A stretch of 14,963 nt of DNA from Rickettsia typhi (GTDB lineage Bacteria; Pseudomonadota; Alphaproteobacteria; Rickettsiales; UBA1997), in contig CAMDOL010000024.1 in assembly GCA_945903615.1 (NCBI GenBank), forward strand, positions 1 through 14,963, written 5' to 3'. Below, piece after piece: positions 14,943-14,963 of this stretch. The notes under the pieces were generated by a model. The model made no database searches. It saw only the letters and a list, made by a program, of their open reading frames with translations, and was not told where the DNA came from. The position numbers and the translations under genes are program-made. Within the stretch, counting starts at the first letter, position 1, and the number at the start of each line of letters is the position of its first letter.

Positions 14943-14963
14943 TAATTTAATTGGGGGGATAAT

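Overview
This window looks like chromosomal DNA of an AT-rich alphaproteobacterium. The G+C content was judged low by eye and not computed. Pointers to this group are a str operon whose EF-G, S7 and S12 look proteobacterial, a Fur/Mur-type regulator without the structural CxxC motif, an APH-fold homoserine kinase, and a DUF2066-like gene next to an AI-2E/PerM permease gene. The intergenic spaces carry GATCCC-type hairpins like those scattered in Rickettsiales-like genomes. The presence of guaB and thrB argues against a strongly reduced Rickettsia-type symbiont. The order or family cannot be fixed from this sequence alone. No rRNA, tRNA, CRISPR array, intact insertion sequence or prophage gene was seen.

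Layout. Positions 1-2065 (minus strand) hold the str operon: rpsL, rpsG and the first 303 codons of fusA, which runs off the left edge. A clear sigma70-type promoter (TTGACT, 17 bp, TAATAT) drives it, with its -35 box laid over the stop codon of thrB. Positions 2062-4381 (minus) hold fur, an unrecognised HExxH metallopeptidase-like gene and thrB. fur and the peptidase gene are 5 bp apart. Between fur and the divergent guaB (4590-6083, plus) lie three TTTGGTAT-type half-sites and two GC-rich hairpins. Positions 6084-6604 are an intergenic stretch with no supportable gene.

Positions 6605-11398 (plus) are the most interesting part. An M23 endopeptidase with a membrane anchor and a bactofilin are followed by three genes. 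Their architectures match a PilM-PilN (or GspL) fusion, a PilO/GspM-like protein and a secreted PilP/GspC-HR-like protein. The three genes overlap by 11 and 17 bp. No pilin, ATPase, platform protein or secretin is in the window, so this may be a divergent or stripped-down envelope-spanning complex tied to local cell-wall remodelling.

Positions 11482-14942: trxA is followed 3 bp later by four 13-bp tandem repeats, each carrying an ATG. They lead into a glutamine-synthetase-fold protein that lacks the N-terminal beta-grasp domain and both His residues of the usual HxH motif. It converges on, and overlaps by 69 bp, the minus-strand AI-2E/PerM permease gene, which lies downstream of a DUF2066-like secreted protein gene.

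A general trait is that almost no start codon here has a Shine-Dalgarno sequence, including those of rpsL, rpsG and fusA. Only the PilO-like gene has a convincing AGGA at a normal distance.
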